DNA from: Winogradskyella sp.
GTDB taxonomy: Bacteria > Bacteroidota > Bacteroidia > Flavobacteriales > Flavobacteriaceae
DNA: 33,688 nt
NCBI GenBank assembly: GCA_030149175.1
Contig: JASBSA010000128.1
Location: 1 to 33,688, forward strand
Reading direction: 5' to 3'
Both the position numbers and the translations under genes were made by a program. The notes beneath the pieces were generated by a model. The model saw only the letters and a program-made list of their open reading frames with translations, did no database searches and was not told the DNA's origin. Below are positions 1-8,934 of this stretch, piece after piece. Each line of letters begins with the position of its first letter. Positions within the stretch are counted from its first letter, which is position 1.

Positions 1-59
1 AAAAATTTCCTCACAAAATCCCATTGCCTATCTCATAGACTTTGTTTACTTTAGTTGTT

Positions 60-2270
60 ATGACGGAAGTAGACATTGAAAAAGAAAATGCAGCCATTGC
101 ACAAGCCTACAAAGAGTTACTCAGAGTAAGCTATCAGACCTTAAGCAAAGACGATAAAAAATTGATTCGTCATGCCTTTGAGGTAGCTCTAGATGCGCAC
201 AAAGATCAGCGACGCAAATCTGGTGAAGCTTATATTTTTCACCCAATAGCTGTGGCAAAAATTGTGGCCCAAGAGATTGGTTTAGATGCCACTTCTATTG
301 CTGCAGCCTTACTTCACGATGTTGTTGAGGACAATCCAGATTACACCATTGCAGATATGGAACGCCTTTTTGGAGAAACCGTGGCACGTATTGTTGATGG
401 GCTAACCAAAATATCCGTACTCAACAAGGAAATGGATGTATCGTTGCAAGCAGAGAATTTCCGTAAAATGTTGCTCACACTCAATGAAGATGTCCGTGTT
501 ATCATTATTAAAATCGCCGACCGTTTGCACAATATGCAGACCATGGAGTCTATGCGAGACGATAAACAGGTAAAAATCGCTTCAGAAACCCTATACATCT
601 ATGCTCCATTAGCACACAGAATAGGGCTTTACAACATAAAAACCGAACTTGAGGATTTAGGTCTAAAATATACCGAACCCGAAGTTTACAATGACATTGC
701 AGAGAAAATGCAAGAAAGCAAAGAAGAGCAAGATGCTTACATAAAAGCGTTTTCGCAAGTCATTGAAAAATCATTGAATAAAGAAGGTCTTAATTACGAG
801 ATTAAAGGACGACCAAAATCCATTTTCAGCATTAGACGAAAAATGGTAAAACAAGGGGTTTCCTTTGATGAAGTCTATGATAAATTCGCGGTTAGAATCA
901 TTTATAAATCAGACTTTGAAAACGAAAAGTTTTTAGCCTGGAAAATTTATTCCATAGTTACAGACCACTTTACACCTAACCCAATCCGTTTACGCGACTG
1001 GATTTCGTCACCTAAGTCTACAGGCTACGAAGCACTGCATATAACAGTAGTTGGACCTAAAAGCCGTTGGGTAGAAGTACAAATTCGAAGTGAACGCATG
1101 AATGAGATTGCCGAAAAAGGGTATGCAGCACACTACAAATACAAAAATGCTAGCGATAAAGAAGATAACTTAGATCTTTGGATTAACAGACTTCAAGAAG
1201 CTTTAGAAAACAATGAAGCCAATGCTGTTGATTTTGTAGAGCAATTTAAACTGAACCTCTACTCTAAGGAAATCTTTGTGTTTTCGCCAAAAGGTGATTT
1301 AAAATCCTTACCAAAAGGTGCTACTCCACTAGATTTTGCATTTAGCATTCATACTGAAGTGGGCATGAAAACTCGTGGTGCAAAAGTCAACGGTAAGTTG
1401 GTACCGCTTAGTCACGAGCTACAAAGTGGTGATCGTGTAGAAATATTAACCTCAGATAATGCCAAACCAAACGCCAACTGGTTAGATTATGCAACAACAG
1501 CCAGAGCACGCAGTAAAATAAAATCGGCATTAAATGCACACACCAAAGAAATAGCCGAAGAAGGTAAAGAAATTTTAAGACGTAAGTTAAAACAACTCAA
1601 AATTACACTCAACGAAAAAGCAGTGAACGAGTTGGTCAACTACTTTAAGCTAAAAACATCATTAGATTTATTTTATCGCGTTGGTATTGGCACTATAGAC
1701 AATGCTAAACTCAAAGCTTTTGCTTCATCAAGGAGCAATGCTTTTATGAGCTACATTAAGAGCAAAATCCGTAAGCCAGACGTACCTAATAAGGATATTG
1801 ATAAGGATGAAATTACATCCAAATACGATATGCTGGTTTTTGGTAAGGAAGAAGAGCGTCTTAATTATACATTGGCTAACTGTTGCAACCCAATTCCTGG
1901 TGATCAAGTATTTGGTTTTGTTACTATAAACGATGGCATTAAGGTACACAAAAAGAACTGCCCTAATGCTGTAAGTTTACAGTCTAACTATGCTTACAGA
2001 ATTATGCAAGCTAAGTGGATAGATTCGTCACAACGCACGTATACATCGCATATTAAGTTATCTGGAATTGATAATCTTGGTTTGGTAAACGATATTACAA
2101 AACTCATTTCAGAAAACCTTCATGTAAATATGAAAAGTATAAGTTTTTCTAGTGATGACGGTATTTTTAACGGAGATATTACAGTAGAGGTAAAAAACCA
2201 AACCATGCTTAAAAACCTTATTGATAAGCTTAAAAAAATCAATGGTATTGATAAAGTGACAAGAGTTTGA
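60..2270 (+). CDS. rel: RSH-family bifunctional (p)ppGpp synthetase/hydrolase
   Basis: Makes and degrades the stringent-response alarmone (p)ppGpp in the cytoplasm. The order is that of a full-length RSH protein. An HD hydrolase domain comes first (about residues 40-200, with HPIAVAKI, LLHDVVED and RLHNM), so the hydrolase residues look intact. A synthetase domain follows (about 235-370; GRPKSIFSIRRKM, SPKSTGYEALH, EVQIRSERMNEIAEKGYAAHYKYK), then TGS (about 395-460), a Cys-containing linker domain (LANCCNPIPGD) and a C-terminal ACT domain (about 660-736). The track begins at a TTG at 42. I prefer the ATG at 60 because MTEVDIEKEN matches the usual N-terminus of flavobacterial homologues, giving 736 aa. 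It is probably the only long RSH in such genomes, hence rel rather than relA/spoT. The function is clear; the symbol is a convention. Confidence 0.96.
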   Translation: MTEVDIEKENAAIAQAYKELLRVSYQTLSKDDKKLIRHAFEVALDAHKDQRRKSGEAYIFHPIAVAKIVAQEIGLDATSIAAALLHDVVEDNPDYTIADMERLFGETVARIVDGLTKISVLNKEMDVSLQAENFRKMLLTLNEDVRVIIIKIADRLHNMQTMESMRDDKQVKIASETLYIYAPLAHRIGLYNIKTELEDLGLKYTEPEVYNDIAEKMQESKEEQDAYIKAFSQVIEKSLNKEGLNYEIKGRPKSIFSIRRKMVKQGVSFDEVYDKFAVRIIYKSDFENEKFLAWKIYSIVTDHFTPNPIRLRDWISSPKSTGYEALHITVVGPKSRWVEVQIRSERMNEIAEKGYAAHYKYKNASDKEDNLDLWINRLQEALENNEANAVDFVEQFKLNLYSKEIFVFSPKGDLKSLPKGATPLDFAFSIHTEVGMKTRGAKVNGKLVPLSHELQSGDRVEILTSDNAKPNANWLDYATTARARSKIKSALNAHTKEIAEEGKEILRRKLKQLKITLNEKAVNELVNYFKLKTSLDLFYRVGIGTIDNAKLKAFASSRSNAFMSYIKSKIRKPDVPNKDIDKDEITSKYDMLVFGKEEERLNYTLANCCNPIPGDQVFGFVTINDGIKVHKKNCPNAVSLQSNYAYRIMQAKWIDSSQRTYTSHIKLSGIDNLGLVNDITKLISENLHVNMKSISFSSDDGIFNGDITVEVKNQTMLKNLIDKLKKINGIDKVTRV

Positions 2271-2357
2271 TTTTTATGGATTAAAAAGTATTGAAAACTT
2301 GTTCATTTCTTTCAACTTTAATCATAAATTAAATCATTCTTATCCTATATTTTTACG

Positions 2358-2365
2358 TAAATTTG
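2358..2365 (+). promoter_or_regulatory. Putative minus-7 promoter box for fur
   Basis: TAAATTTG fits the Bacteroidota minus-7 consensus TAnnTTTG and lies 10 nt before the fur ATG. No clear TTG minus-33 box is seen at the expected distance, so this is a moderate call. It would drive fur, purA and probably the genes behind them. Confidence 0.45.
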
Positions 2366-2375
2366 CACCTTAATT

Positions 2376-2828
2376 ATGAATGCAACAACAGAAGAAAGTA
2401 ATCAGGAAATCGTAAAACGAGTTTTTACGCAATTCCTTGAAGATAAAGGCCATAGAAAAACACCTGAACGCTATGCCATACTTCAAGAAATTTACGATAG
2501 CCAAGAGCATTTTGATATAGAATCGCTATACATCAAAATGAAAAATAAAAACTATCGCGTAAGTAGAGCTACCCTTTACAATACCATAGAATTACTTTTA
2601 GAATGTAATCTCGTAAGAAAACATCAATTTGGTCAAAACCAGGCTCATTACGAAAAGTCATACTTCGATAAGCAGCACGACCATGTGATTCTTACTGATA
2701 CAGGTGAAGTTATAGAATTCTGTGATCCGCGCATTCAATCCATTAAAAAAACCATCGAAGAGGTTTTTGATATTGAGATAACTAATCATTCACTATACTT
2801 TTACGGTAATCGTAAAAAAGACGACTAA
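2376..2828 (+). CDS. fur: Fur-family metal-responsive transcriptional repressor
   Basis: A 150-aa DNA-binding regulator of the Fur/PerR/Zur superfamily. The winged helix spans about residues 20-85 ([14 protein letters not shown] and [15 protein letters not shown]). The dimerisation and metal domain starts at the HDH motif (101-103) followed by GEVIEF. The first CxxC pair that normally binds structural zinc is missing: the two positions carry Leu106 and Thr109. Only two cysteines remain in the whole protein. This Cys-poor form is what I associate with flavobacterial Fur proteins. The metal sensed (iron, zinc or peroxide/iron) cannot be settled from sequence, so the symbol is provisional. The gene sits 13 nt upstream of purA, probably co-transcribed. 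Confidence 0.85.
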   Translation: MNATTEESNQEIVKRVFTQFLEDKGHRKTPERYAILQEIYDSQEHFDIESLYIKMKNKNYRVSRATLYNTIELLLECNLVRKHQFGQNQAHYEKSYFDKQHDHVILTDTGEVIEFCDPRIQSIKKTIEEVFDIEITNHSLYFYGNRKKDD

Positions 2829-2841
2829 CTAATTTTTTAAA

Positions 2842-4122
2842 ATGGCAGTAGACTTACTACTTGGATTACAATGGGGAGATGAAGGCAAAGGGAAAATTGT
2901 CGATGTATTCACCTCTAAATACGATATTATTGCGCGCTTTCAAGGTGGCCCAAATGCTGGTCACACTTTAGTTTTTAATGGGAGAAAGCACGTGTTACAT
3001 ACTATACCTTCTGGGATTTTTCACGACAATACTGTAAATTTAGTTGGTAACGGTGTAGTTATAGATCCTGTGATTTTTAAAAAGGAATTAGACAAATTAG
3101 AAGAGCAAAATGTTGATTATAAAACATCCCTCTACATCTCGCGTAAGGCACATATTATTTTACCTACGCATCGCTTATTGGATGCTGCGAGCGAAGCTTC
3201 AAAAGGGAAAGCAAAAATAGGTTCTACGCTTAAAGGTATTGGTCCAACTTATATGGACAAAACTGGTAGAAATGGTATTAGAGTTGGTGATATTGAATTA
3301 GCGGATTGGAAGGAAAAATATAGAGCTTTAGCCGATAAGCACGAAGCTATGATAGATTTCTACAATGTTGATATTCAATACGATTTAAAGGAGCTAGAAG
3401 CAGACTTTTTCAATGCTATCGAGACACTTAAAACCTTAAAGTTTATAGACTCCGAAGAATACGTCCACCAAGCACAACAATCTGGTAAAACGATTTTAGC
3501 AGAAGGTGCTCAAGGATCGCTTTTAGATATCGATTTTGGAACGTATCCTTTTGTAACATCATCTAATACAACAGCCGCTGGTGCATGTACAGGTTTAGGT
3601 GTGGCACCAAATCAAATTGGAGATGTCTTTGGTATTTTTAAAGCCTATACGACTCGTGTTGGCTCTGGTCCTTTTCCAACGGAATTGTTTGATGAGGATG
3701 GTGAAACTATGGGACGTGTTGGCCATGAGTTTGGCGCCACAACAGGTCGCCCAAGACGTTGTGGTTGGCTAGATTTAGTAGCTTTACGATATGCATGCCA
3801 AGTTAATGGAGTTACCCAATTAATTATGATGAAAGGTGATGTACTTTCTGGTTTTAAGACCTTAAAAGTGTGTACAGCTTACAAGTACAAAGGCGAAACA
3901 ATCACACACCTTCCATATAATATTGAAGAAGAAAACGTCACTCCTATTTATACAGAAGTAAAAGGTTGGTCAGAAGATTTAACAGGCATGACGGAAGCGT
4001 CGCAGTTACCTGAGACCTTCAATGATTATGTTACATTTTTAGAAAAGGAGCTTAACATTCCTATTACAATAGTATCTGTAGGTCCTGACCGTAAGCAGAC
4101 TATCGTCAGAAAAACGGTATAA
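2842..4122 (+). CDS. purA: Adenylosuccinate synthetase
   Basis: Cytoplasmic enzyme that joins IMP and aspartate using GTP, the first committed step from IMP to AMP. The N-terminal GTP-binding loop WGDEGKGK (residues 11-18) and the following QGGPNAGHT stretch are hallmark motifs. Other family signatures are GIGPTYMDK, LAEGAQGSLLDIDFGTYPFVTSSN and TTGRPRRCGWLDL. At 426 aa it has the full family length. It lies 13 nt behind fur, and the OstA-like gene follows after about 80 nt, so a shared transcript is likely. Linkage of fur to purA is a feature of neighbourhood only; I see no mechanistic tie in the sequence. Confidence 0.98.
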   Translation: MAVDLLLGLQWGDEGKGKIVDVFTSKYDIIARFQGGPNAGHTLVFNGRKHVLHTIPSGIFHDNTVNLVGNGVVIDPVIFKKELDKLEEQNVDYKTSLYISRKAHIILPTHRLLDAASEASKGKAKIGSTLKGIGPTYMDKTGRNGIRVGDIELADWKEKYRALADKHEAMIDFYNVDIQYDLKELEADFFNAIETLKTLKFIDSEEYVHQAQQSGKTILAEGAQGSLLDIDFGTYPFVTSSNTTAAGACTGLGVAPNQIGDVFGIFKAYTTRVGSGPFPTELFDEDGETMGRVGHEFGATTGRPRRCGWLDLVALRYACQVNGVTQLIMMKGDVLSGFKTLKVCTAYKYKGETITHLPYNIEEENVTPIYTEVKGWSEDLTGMTEASQLPETFNDYVTFLEKELNIPITIVSVGPDRKQTIVRKTV

Positions 4123-4203
4123 TTTTTAATTTTTTTGGTTCTGTTAAAAAAACTGTTAAACCATACTAAAGCTAATCTATTAGTGTTATTTTCTAAAAAC
4201 CAT

Positions 4204-6066
4204 ATGGCTTTGAATAGTTTAAAGAATCTAGTTTTCATCATAACAGTCTTTCTTTCGGCATGTAGTTTTGCTCAAGAAAAACAAAAGATTACCATAGAGT
4301 ATGCTGGTATTACGACTTCAGATCCGGAGATTGAAGATGGAGCTTTAATTTTTCTAAGAGATGATTCTCAGCAAGTGCATTTCATTCATAAAGGTGTAAA
4401 TCTGTGGTGCGACAAGGCGGTTTATTATCAAGACCAGGATTATATTGAAGCGTTTAGCAATGTAAATATGAAGCAAGGGGACTCTATATCTATGGTTGCT
4501 AAATATATAGATTATAGTGGTAAAACTGAAATTGCCGTCGCAAAGGGAGATGTGGTGTTAACCGAACCCAATTCGGTGTTAACTACCGACAAACTTTACT
4601 TTGACAGAACTCGACAACTCGCTTATTATGACACTAGCGGAAAGGTAGTAAGAGATTCGTCTGGTACCATTACCAGTCAAATAGGTCGCTACTACATGAA
4701 TGCAAAAAAATATCAGTTTACAAAAGATGTTGTTCTTGTAAGTCCGGATTATACTTTAAACACTGAACGCCTAGATTTTTTTCCAGATAATGGCCACGCC
4801 TATTTATTCGGGCCTTCAACCATAGTTGGTGAGGAAAGTAACATTTACACTGAACGTGGTTTTTATGACACAAATGCCAATACAGGTTATTTTCAACGTA
4901 ATGCTAAAATAGATTACGATAACCGAACGATTGAAGGAGACAGTATTTATTTTAATCGCAACAAAAGTTTTGCCTCTGCTACTAATAACATTAAAGTCAC
5001 CGACACCATAAATAGTAGTATCGTAAGAGGACATTATGCTGAAGTTTGGCGTGATAAAGATTCTGTTTTTATTACCAAGCGTGCTCTGGCTATTACTGTA
5101 CAAGAAAAAGATTCGGTGTATTTACATGCCGATACGTTAATGGTTACCGGCAAAGAAGATCATCGTATTACCAGAGCTTATTACAACGCCAAACTTTACA
5201 AAAGTGATTTAGCAGGTAAAGCAGATTCAATTCATGTAGACCACAAAACAGGTTTAACAGAGCTAATAAATCTTAGTAGGTTTAGCTCTACAGACGCTTT
5301 TTCTACAGCTCGTAAGCCTGTATTATGGAACATTGGCAACCAAATGACTGGCGATACCATTCACCTAATTTCTAATACAGAAACTGAGAAACTAGACTCC
5401 TTAAAAGTATTTAACAATGCCTTTTTGGTGAGCAAGGACACTATTAGCGAGGATGGGTATAATCAGATAAAAGGTCAGCGACTTATTGGTTTGTTTAAAG
5501 ACAATGAGCTTTACAATGTAGATATTATTAAAAATGCTGAAACGATTCGGTATATGCGAAATGAAACAAATGAACTCATTGGTATTCAAAAATCTAAATC
5601 CGGTAGTATTAATATTCAAATTGTAGAACAAGCTATAGAAGAAGTTAGGTTTATCAATCAGATTGATGGCAATATTTTTCCCGAACCCGATTTCCCAAGA
5701 AACGCAAGGCGTCTAAGAGGTTTTGATTGGCGTGGTGAAGAACGCCCAAGATCTGTTGAGGATTTGTTTAAAGACGATCCTCCTTTAGTGTTGCCTAAAA
5801 TTTCTGGCTTAGAGGATTATGTTCCACCTGAAGATTTCATTGATGACAGTGTTGCAGAACGGGTTGAAGAAGCAGGAAAAGCCACACCAAACAAACCAAA
5901 CAAAGCAGCTCAAAATCTTCCAAAAGAAGAAGACAATAAAGATTCTGAAGATAACAAGCCTAAAAAGGAGCAAACCGTTCAACCAAAAGTAGATTGGAAA
6001 CCAAAAACCAAACCTGCTGAAATTTCTGAAGAGAAGAAAAAACTAAAAGCTAAAGGAGGTCAATAA
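4204..6066 (+). CDS. OstA-like (LptA-related) envelope protein
   Basis: A protein of about 620 aa with repeated beta-strand segments typical of the OstA/LptA fold, which bridges LPS across the periplasm (for example KAVYYQDQDYIEAFSNVNMKQGDS and VLTTDKLYFDRTRQLAYYDTSG). The N-terminus from the ATG at 4204 is a clean export signal (MALNSLKNLVFIITVFLSAC, then SFAQ). The track starts at a TTG at 4135, which would bury this signal behind 23 extra residues, so I use 4204. The signal is ambiguous: LSAC is a fair lipobox and FAQ is a fair signal peptidase I site. The last 60 or so residues are Lys/Glu/Pro-rich and probably disordered. A role in LPS transport is inferred from the family. The stop directly abuts the aminotransferase start. 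Confidence 0.82.
   Translation: MALNSLKNLVFIITVFLSACSFAQEKQKITIEYAGITTSDPEIEDGALIFLRDDSQQVHFIHKGVNLWCDKAVYYQDQDYIEAFSNVNMKQGDSISMVAKYIDYSGKTEIAVAKGDVVLTEPNSVLTTDKLYFDRTRQLAYYDTSGKVVRDSSGTITSQIGRYYMNAKKYQFTKDVVLVSPDYTLNTERLDFFPDNGHAYLFGPSTIVGEESNIYTERGFYDTNANTGYFQRNAKIDYDNRTIEGDSIYFNRNKSFASATNNIKVTDTINSSIVRGHYAEVWRDKDSVFITKRALAITVQEKDSVYLHADTLMVTGKEDHRITRAYYNAKLYKSDLAGKADSIHVDHKTGLTELINLSRFSSTDAFSTARKPVLWNIGNQMTGDTIHLISNTETEKLDSLKVFNNAFLVSKDTISEDGYNQIKGQRLIGLFKDNELYNVDIIKNAETIRYMRNETNELIGIQKSKSGSINIQIVEQAIEEVRFINQIDGNIFPEPDFPRNARRLRGFDWRGEERPRSVEDLFKDDPPLVLPKISGLEDYVPPEDFIDDSVAERVEEAGKATPNKPNKAAQNLPKEEDNKDSEDNKPKKEQTVQPKVDWKPKTKPAEISEEKKKLKAKGGQ
6052..6060 (+). promoter_or_regulatory. Strong Shine-Dalgarno for the TTG-start aminotransferase
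   Basis: AAAGGAGGT is an almost ideal anti-16S match. It lies inside the last codons of the OstA-like gene, 6 nt before the TTG at 6067. It decides the TTG start and suggests translational coupling. Such sites are uncommon in Bacteroidota, where most genes lack a clear Shine-Dalgarno. Confidence 0.7.
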
Positions 6067-7242
6067 TTGCAAGACGATTTTTTTAAATACCAAGCGCAAA
6101 CCACACCTCATCCTTTGGCTATGGAAGTTAGCCACGCCAAAGGTTCGTATATTTTTGATAAAAACGGAAAATCCTATTTAGACTTTGTAGCTGGTGTTTC
6201 GGCTTGCTCCCTAGGTCATTCACACCCTAAAGTAGTGAATGCTGTTAAAAAACAATTAGACCAATACTTACACGTAATGGTTTATGGCGAATATATTCAA
6301 AAGCCAGCAATAGAACTTTCTAAACTTTTGGCACAGCATTTACCTGGACCTTTAGAAACAACCTATCTAGTTAACTCAGGTACGGAAGCTATAGAAGGCA
6401 GTCTAAAACTTGCCAGACGTTTTACTGGCAGAACAGAAATCATAGCTGCAAAAAATGCCTACCATGGTAATACTATGGGTTCGTTGAGCCTTATGGATTA
6501 TGAAGAACGTAAGTTACCTTTTTTACCGCTAATTCCAGATATAAAACACATAAGATTCAATTCTGATGCTGACCTAAAACAGATTACAAATAAAACAGCA
6601 GCTGTAATTTTAGAAACTATTCAAGGTGGTGCTGGGTTTATTGAGCCACAGAATAATTATCTTCAAAAAGTACAGCAACGTTGTAATGAGGTTGGAACTG
6701 TTTTCATTTTAGATGAAATTCAGCCAGGAATTGGCAGAACCGGAAAACTTTTCGGATTTGAAAACTATAATTGTCAGCCAGATATTGTAGTAACAGGGAA
6801 AGGCCTTGGTGGTGGTTTGCCTATAGGCGCTTTTACGGCATCAAAAGACATGATGTTAACCTTAAGCGATAACCCAAAACTAGGACACATCACCACATTT
6901 GGAGGCAATCCTGTAATTGCTGCCGCTGCACTTGCAACATTAAAAGAAATCACAGAATCTAGCCTGATGGATGACACTCTTGAAAAAGAAAAATTGATAA
7001 GGCAACACCTTCAGCACAAACACATTAAAGAGATTAGAGGAAGAGGGTTAATGCTCGCTGCTATTGTAGAAAATTCTGAAATAACCAATAAAGCCATCTT
7101 TAAAGCTAAAGAGGAAGGTTTAATCTTGTTTTGGCTACTTTTTGAACCCAAAGCCATAAGAATTACACCTCCACTTACCATTTCTAAAGAGGAAATTATT
7201 AAAGGCTGTAAAATAATCACTTCAATTTTAGACAATATCTAA
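6067..7242 (+). CDS. Class III PLP-dependent aminotransferase
   Basis: A 391-aa fold-type I aminotransferase of the acetylornithine/ornithine/4-aminobutyrate group, usually annotated in flavobacteria as an aspartate aminotransferase family protein. Visible signatures are SGTEAIE (104-110), the cofactor region AYHGNTMGSL, ILETIQGGAG (181-190), LDEIQPGIGRTGK with Asp216 binding the PLP ring nitrogen, and the Schiff-base lysine Lys245 in VVTGKGLGGG. The substrate cannot be told from the sequence. The start is TTG; the next ATG (6121) would cut off KYQAQTTPHPLA, which belongs to the family N-terminus, and a strong Shine-Dalgarno supports the TTG. No spacer separates it from the preceding stop codon. 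Confidence 0.9.
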   Translation: MQDDFFKYQAQTTPHPLAMEVSHAKGSYIFDKNGKSYLDFVAGVSACSLGHSHPKVVNAVKKQLDQYLHVMVYGEYIQKPAIELSKLLAQHLPGPLETTYLVNSGTEAIEGSLKLARRFTGRTEIIAAKNAYHGNTMGSLSLMDYEERKLPFLPLIPDIKHIRFNSDADLKQITNKTAAVILETIQGGAGFIEPQNNYLQKVQQRCNEVGTVFILDEIQPGIGRTGKLFGFENYNCQPDIVVTGKGLGGGLPIGAFTASKDMMLTLSDNPKLGHITTFGGNPVIAAAALATLKEITESSLMDDTLEKEKLIRQHLQHKHIKEIRGRGLMLAAIVENSEITNKAIFKAKEEGLILFWLLFEPKAIRITPPLTISKEEIIKGCKIITSILDNI

Positions 7243-7491
7243 TTTCTTTATTTTGTTTTAATCTTCTGATTTTCAATAATTAAAAAACTTTAAGCAACCT
7301 TTAAATCAATGTTAATTAATTTGTTAAAAACAAAAACACATTTAGCCTCGACCGTTGAATGATAACTGTAAATTAGTTTAGCAAACAATTTTCGAGAGCA
7401 GTACACTCATTAGGTTAAACAAAAACCTTATCAGTAAAACATAAACAGGTGTTCTCTAATCTCGATTATCGATTGAATCTTAAAACCGCTT

Positions 7492-8898
7492 ATGAATTAT
7501 AGTCACGAAGACGAAAACTATCCGCTTACAAGATTTGAATCTATGTTAAAAACAAATGATATTTTGTTTTTCGATTCAAATGAATTTGAAAACATCATTC
7601 ATCATTATCTCGAGAACGGAAAAATTGCTTTAGCAAAACGCGCGATTAAACTTGGTTTAGAACAACACCCTACATCTATAAATCTTAGACTATTTCAAGT
7701 AGAGATTTTAGTTATTGAGAATAAGTTTTCCGAAGCAGACGAGATTTTAGATATGCTTCATGACATAGAACCTAATAACGAAGAAATTTACATTCAAAAA
7801 GCTAATGTACTTTCTAAACAAGATCAACACGAAAAAGCGATAAGCACACTTTTAATTGCCATTGACATCTCTTCTACTCCAGAAGATGACTCTGATTTGT
7901 ATGCCTTAATCGGTATGGAGTATTTATTCCTCGATCAGTTTGAGAATGCCGTGATTTACTTTAAAAAATGCCTAGAAAGTGACACTTCCGATTATTCTGC
8001 GTTGCACAATATAGTTTACTGTTATGATTTCCTTGATCAAAATCAAGAAGCCATAAGCTATCTTAATACCTTTTTAGATTCAAACCCTTATTGTGAAGTA
8101 GCTTGGCATCAGTTAGGACGCCAGTATTTTACCATAAAAGATTACGCTAAAGCTAATGCAGCTTTTGATTTTGCAATCATTTCTGACGATACTTTTGTAG
8201 GTGCCTATATTGAAAAAGGAAAAGTTTTAGAAAAACTAAAGCAATACGAAGAAGCTATTGAAAACTATAAAGTAACGTTAGCCTTAGATGAACCCACATC
8301 CTTTGCTTTGTTGAGAATAGGATATTGTTATGAAAAGCTTGGTAAAGATGATTTGGCTGTACAATTTTTCAATAAAACTATTGAAGATGATGCCTTATTA
8401 GATAAAGGCTGGATTGCAATTACCAAGTTTTATATGAAACGCTTGGACTATAACAAAGCGTTGAAGTTTATAAAAAAGGCAGTAAATATTGATGGAGAAA
8501 ATGTGCTGTACTGGAAACTCTATGCTACCATTAACAAACGTTTAAATTTTCTTGAGGAAGCTGAAATTGGGTATAAACGCACTTTAGAACTCGGCAACTA
8601 TGAACTCGATACGTGGTTAGATCGTTCGGATATTTTAATTGCCTTGGGAGAATATGATGCTTCAATTTATAACCTTATTCAGGCTACAGAATTTTATCCT
8701 GAAAATCCTGAAATAGAATACAGACTTGGCGGTTTGTATTTTACAATACATCAAACCCAAGAAGGACGCTTTCATCTAAAAAATGCATTAAGGCTTAATG
8801 TAGATTACAGTTTTATCATTTCCGAACTCTTTCCTATGCTTAACGATAGGCCAATGATAAAGGCTATAATTTCGGAAGCAAAGAAGACTTCAGACTAA
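7492..8898 (+). CDS. Tetratricopeptide repeat (TPR) protein
   Basis: A 468-aa protein made almost wholly of TPR helices (about ten units of 34 residues, such as PNNEEIYIQKANVLSKQDQHEKAISTLLIAIDI and TFVGAYIEKGKVLEKLKQYEEAIENYKVTLAL). There is no signal peptide or membrane segment, so it is probably cytoplasmic. TPR arrays act as protein-docking scaffolds; the partner is unknown. A 249-bp spacer precedes it, so it probably has its own promoter, but I see no clean TAnnTTTG box there. The DUF368 pair starts 36 nt downstream in the same direction. I do not recognise a specific named family. Confidence 0.88.
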   Translation: MNYSHEDENYPLTRFESMLKTNDILFFDSNEFENIIHHYLENGKIALAKRAIKLGLEQHPTSINLRLFQVEILVIENKFSEADEILDMLHDIEPNNEEIYIQKANVLSKQDQHEKAISTLLIAIDISSTPEDDSDLYALIGMEYLFLDQFENAVIYFKKCLESDTSDYSALHNIVYCYDFLDQNQEAISYLNTFLDSNPYCEVAWHQLGRQYFTIKDYAKANAAFDFAIISDDTFVGAYIEKGKVLEKLKQYEEAIENYKVTLALDEPTSFALLRIGYCYEKLGKDDLAVQFFNKTIEDDALLDKGWIAITKFYMKRLDYNKALKFIKKAVNIDGENVLYWKLYATINKRLNFLEEAEIGYKRTLELGNYELDTWLDRSDILIALGEYDASIYNLIQATEFYPENPEIEYRLGGLYFTIHQTQEGRFHLKNALRLNVDYSFIISELFPMLNDRPMIKAIISEAKKTSD

Positions 8899-8934
8899 AA
8901 AAATCCATACCTTAGCACTTCTTATAAAAAAGAA

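Noticed and set aside
4135-4203. TTG start of the OstA-like protein as given in the track
   Set aside because: It would place 23 residues before a clean signal peptide; the ATG at 4204 fits better.
7311-7340. TTTGTT-AAA-AACAAA hairpin after the aminotransferase
   Set aside because: A short AT-only stem, expected by chance in such AT-rich DNA, and no T run at the end.
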